Source: CAZNYN01 sp964577295
GTDB lineage: Bacteria > Synergistota > Synergistia > Synergistales > Synergistaceae
DNA: 6,254 nucleotides
Assembly (NCBI GenBank): GCA_964577295.1
Contig: CAZNYN010000072.1
Span: 1-6,254 of the forward strand
Direction of reading: 5' to 3'
The translations under genes were made by a program, and so were the position numbers. Shown one piece after another: positions 5,470 through 6,254 of this stretch (the first letter of the stretch is position 1; every line of letters begins with the position of its first letter). The notes beneath the pieces are model-generated. The model did not search any database, was not told the DNA's origin, and was given only the letters and a program-made list of their open reading frames with translations.

Positions 5470-5780
5470 CTTTCCTCACTTCTTTCTTTAACTGAACTTC
5501 CCAAACCTACAACAGCTACAAGGCTCTTTAGAATCTGCATAGGCAGCATACAAGGAAGAAAAGTTCAGCCTATTAATTTTATCTTCTGTTTCATAAAGCT
5601 TTTTTATTTTCGATTTCTCTGCTGATTCTGCCGCAAAAAGTTCTGTATCCTTTCGTCAGGCTGTGGAGCTTTTCGCAGCCATCTGCCGACCAAGGATGCA
5701 CTTCATACCATACGGCTTTCGATATTAATATTCCCTATTACATAAAACACACACAAGAGCAATAAGATATTTTTTATTTT
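5470..5780 (-). other. Long untranslated leader of the catabolic cluster
   Basis: About 300 nt separate the predicted promoter from the AroE-like start. I see no convincing gene in it. It contains a long-range 8-bp inverted repeat, CTGAACTT (5492-5499) and AAGTTCAG (5561-5568), whose near end is about 15 nt from the ribosome binding site, and a tandem repeat TTGTAG-CTG-TTGTAG on the minus strand. A stop-free minus-strand stretch (5591-5734) lacks an ATG. No known riboswitch class is recognised. Confidence 0.45.
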
Positions 5781-5783
5781 TGT

Positions 5784-5795
5784 TGGGTATACCAT
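5784..5795. promoter_or_regulatory. GntR/FCD-type operator candidate
   Basis: The plus strand reads TGGGTATACCATA, containing the perfect palindrome GGTATACC (5786-5793) within a TGG...CCA frame. FCD regulators such as FadR (TGGnnnnnCCA) and UxuR/ExuR (TGGTATACCA) bind sites of this form. It overlaps the predicted -10 region of the cluster promoter, a position suited to repression. The regulator at 204-893 is the likely binder (inference). Confidence 0.6.
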
Positions 5796-5819
5796 AATAA
5801 ATATATTAGATATTGTCAA
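5791..5819 (-). promoter_or_regulatory. Promoter of the catabolic cluster
   Basis: On the minus strand a perfect TTGACA (5819-5814) is followed after 17 nt by TATGGT, a 4/6 match to TATAAT that is shared with the operator candidate. A palindromic T6A6 tract (5832-5843) lies just upstream of the -35, where an AT-rich UP-type element would act. The only visible downstream target is the five-gene minus-strand cluster. Confidence 0.6.
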
Positions 5820-5843
5820 GCATCAGAAAAGTTTTTTAAAAAA

Positions 5844-6121
5844 TACAATGCGAACAGCCTGTGCCGGCAAGAAAAAGAGCAAAAACAGCTTAAGTATTAA
5901 ATTCAGTTATTGCCAGAGAGAGTTATAAAAAGAGGCGGGGCCGTTTTTGGCGGCTGCGGCAAACACAATAAAGCCGAAGCCTGTTTATGCGTTATTAAGA
6001 AATAGAGACTGCCGCTCTGTGCTTGTACGAACGGCCGTCAGTAAAACTCACCGTAAAGCAAAATTGGAACTTTGACTCATGCTTTTCGCAAAATTACCGC
6101 GCCGTTTTGAATTACTTTTGC
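5844..6121. other. Intergenic region without a recognised gene
   Basis: About 280 nt between the cluster promoter and the terminator at 6122-6164. Only short reading frames without ribosome binding sites are present (for example from ATG 5848, 26 codons). It contains an 8-bp palindrome ACGGCCGT (6031-6038) and a GC-rich patch around 5933-5962, neither with an obvious role. Confidence 0.5.
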
Positions 6122-6164
6122 AAAAGAGGCATAAACCCTCGGTGCTGGGATTTATGCCTCTTTT
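6122..6164 (-). terminator. Strong bidirectional rho-independent terminator
   Basis: A 14-bp stem pairs 6122-6135 (AAAAGAGGCATAAA) with 6151-6164 (TTTATGCCTCTTTT), extended by CCC (6136-6138) / GGG (6147-6149) with one bulged A and an 8-nt loop. T runs occur on both strands. It lies about 32 nt past the stop codon of the partial gene at the right edge and isolates the cluster from it. Confidence 0.9.
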
Positions 6165-6195
6165 ATATGGTACTTTGAAAAACGGGGAGAAAGAT

Positions 6196-6254
6196 TTACT
6201 GTTTCTTCGCCTGTGATATGCTCACCAAATCTGAAACTTTTCCCGCACGCAGCA
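6196..6254 (-). CDS. 3' end of an unidentified minus-strand gene (partial)
   Basis: An open frame enters from the right edge on the minus strand and ends at a TAA at 6198-6196. The visible C-terminus reads LRAGKVSDLVSISQAKKQ, a plausible basic, helix-like protein tail. The main support for a real gene is the strong hairpin terminator just past the stop. Eighteen residues are too few to name a family. Confidence 0.5.
   Translation of the reverse strand, partial: LRAGKVSDLVSISQAKKQ

Noticed and set aside
5591..5734. A stop-free minus-strand stretch in the leader whose translation looks fairly protein-like (KAVWYEVHPWSADGCEKL...)
   Set aside because: No ATG, only a GTG at 5701 without a ribosome binding site, and 47 codons is within chance. 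It might be a gene remnant, but I cannot match it to a family.
6070..6220. A 45-codon plus-strand frame (from the ATG near 6079)
   Set aside because: It reads straight through the terminator stem at 6122-6164 and antisense to the end of the partial minus-strand gene, without a ribosome binding site.
1..6254. CRISPR arrays, tRNA or rRNA genes, insertion sequences, phage or defence genes
   Set aside because: No regularly spaced repeats, no cloverleaf or rRNA-like segments, and no transposase or integrase frames were seen on either strand.

Overview
The window looks like an accessory catabolic locus of a bacterium. Moderate GC with AT-rich intergenic regions, strong AGGAGG-type ribosome binding sites, compact gene spacing and rho-independent terminators all point that way. 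Anaerobic lineages such as Firmicutes or Synergistota would fit the style, but no ribosomal or other marker gene is present, so this placement is a guess.

Layout from left to right. Positions 42-71 carry a near-perfect sigma70-type promoter firing leftward out of the window, with an 8+8 bp inverted repeat spanning its spacer. Positions 120-163 are the terminator of a GntR/FCD-family regulator on the minus strand (204-893). Divergent from it is a small glutaredoxin-like gene on the plus strand (1023-1313) with its own terminator (1327-1362). The rest is one minus-strand cluster read from 5469 down to 1507: an AroE-like (shikimate dehydrogenase family) oxidoreductase, a xylose-isomerase-type TIM-barrel protein, a VOC/glyoxalase-fold protein, a 231-nt gap, a cupin-fold protein and a second, divergent TIM-barrel protein. 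A hairpin terminator at 1451-1480 ends it. Upstream, a minus-strand promoter with a consensus TTGACA box (5814-5819) has a GntR-like operator (about 5784-5795) over its -10 region, and about 300 nt of leader precedes the first gene. At the far right edge, about 18 codons of the 3' end of another minus-strand gene are visible, followed by a strong hairpin terminator (6122-6164).

Functional reading (inference): an NAD(P)-dependent dehydrogenase of the AroE superfamily, two metal-dependent TIM-barrel isomerases/epimerases/dehydratases, a VOC-fold enzyme and a cupin are a typical toolkit for oxidising and then isomerising or dehydrating a small polyhydroxylated acid or cyclitol. The GntR/FCD regulator is the obvious candidate sensor. 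The most notable point is that the AroE-like protein keeps the catalytic Lys/Asp pair but has lost two residues that normally grip shikimate: the second Ser of the SxS motif, and the Gln of the GxGMLxxQ motif. Its substrate is therefore probably not shikimate, and the cluster may be an undescribed catabolic route. No transporter or kinase is in view. The leftward promoter at 42-71 could drive such partners outside the window.
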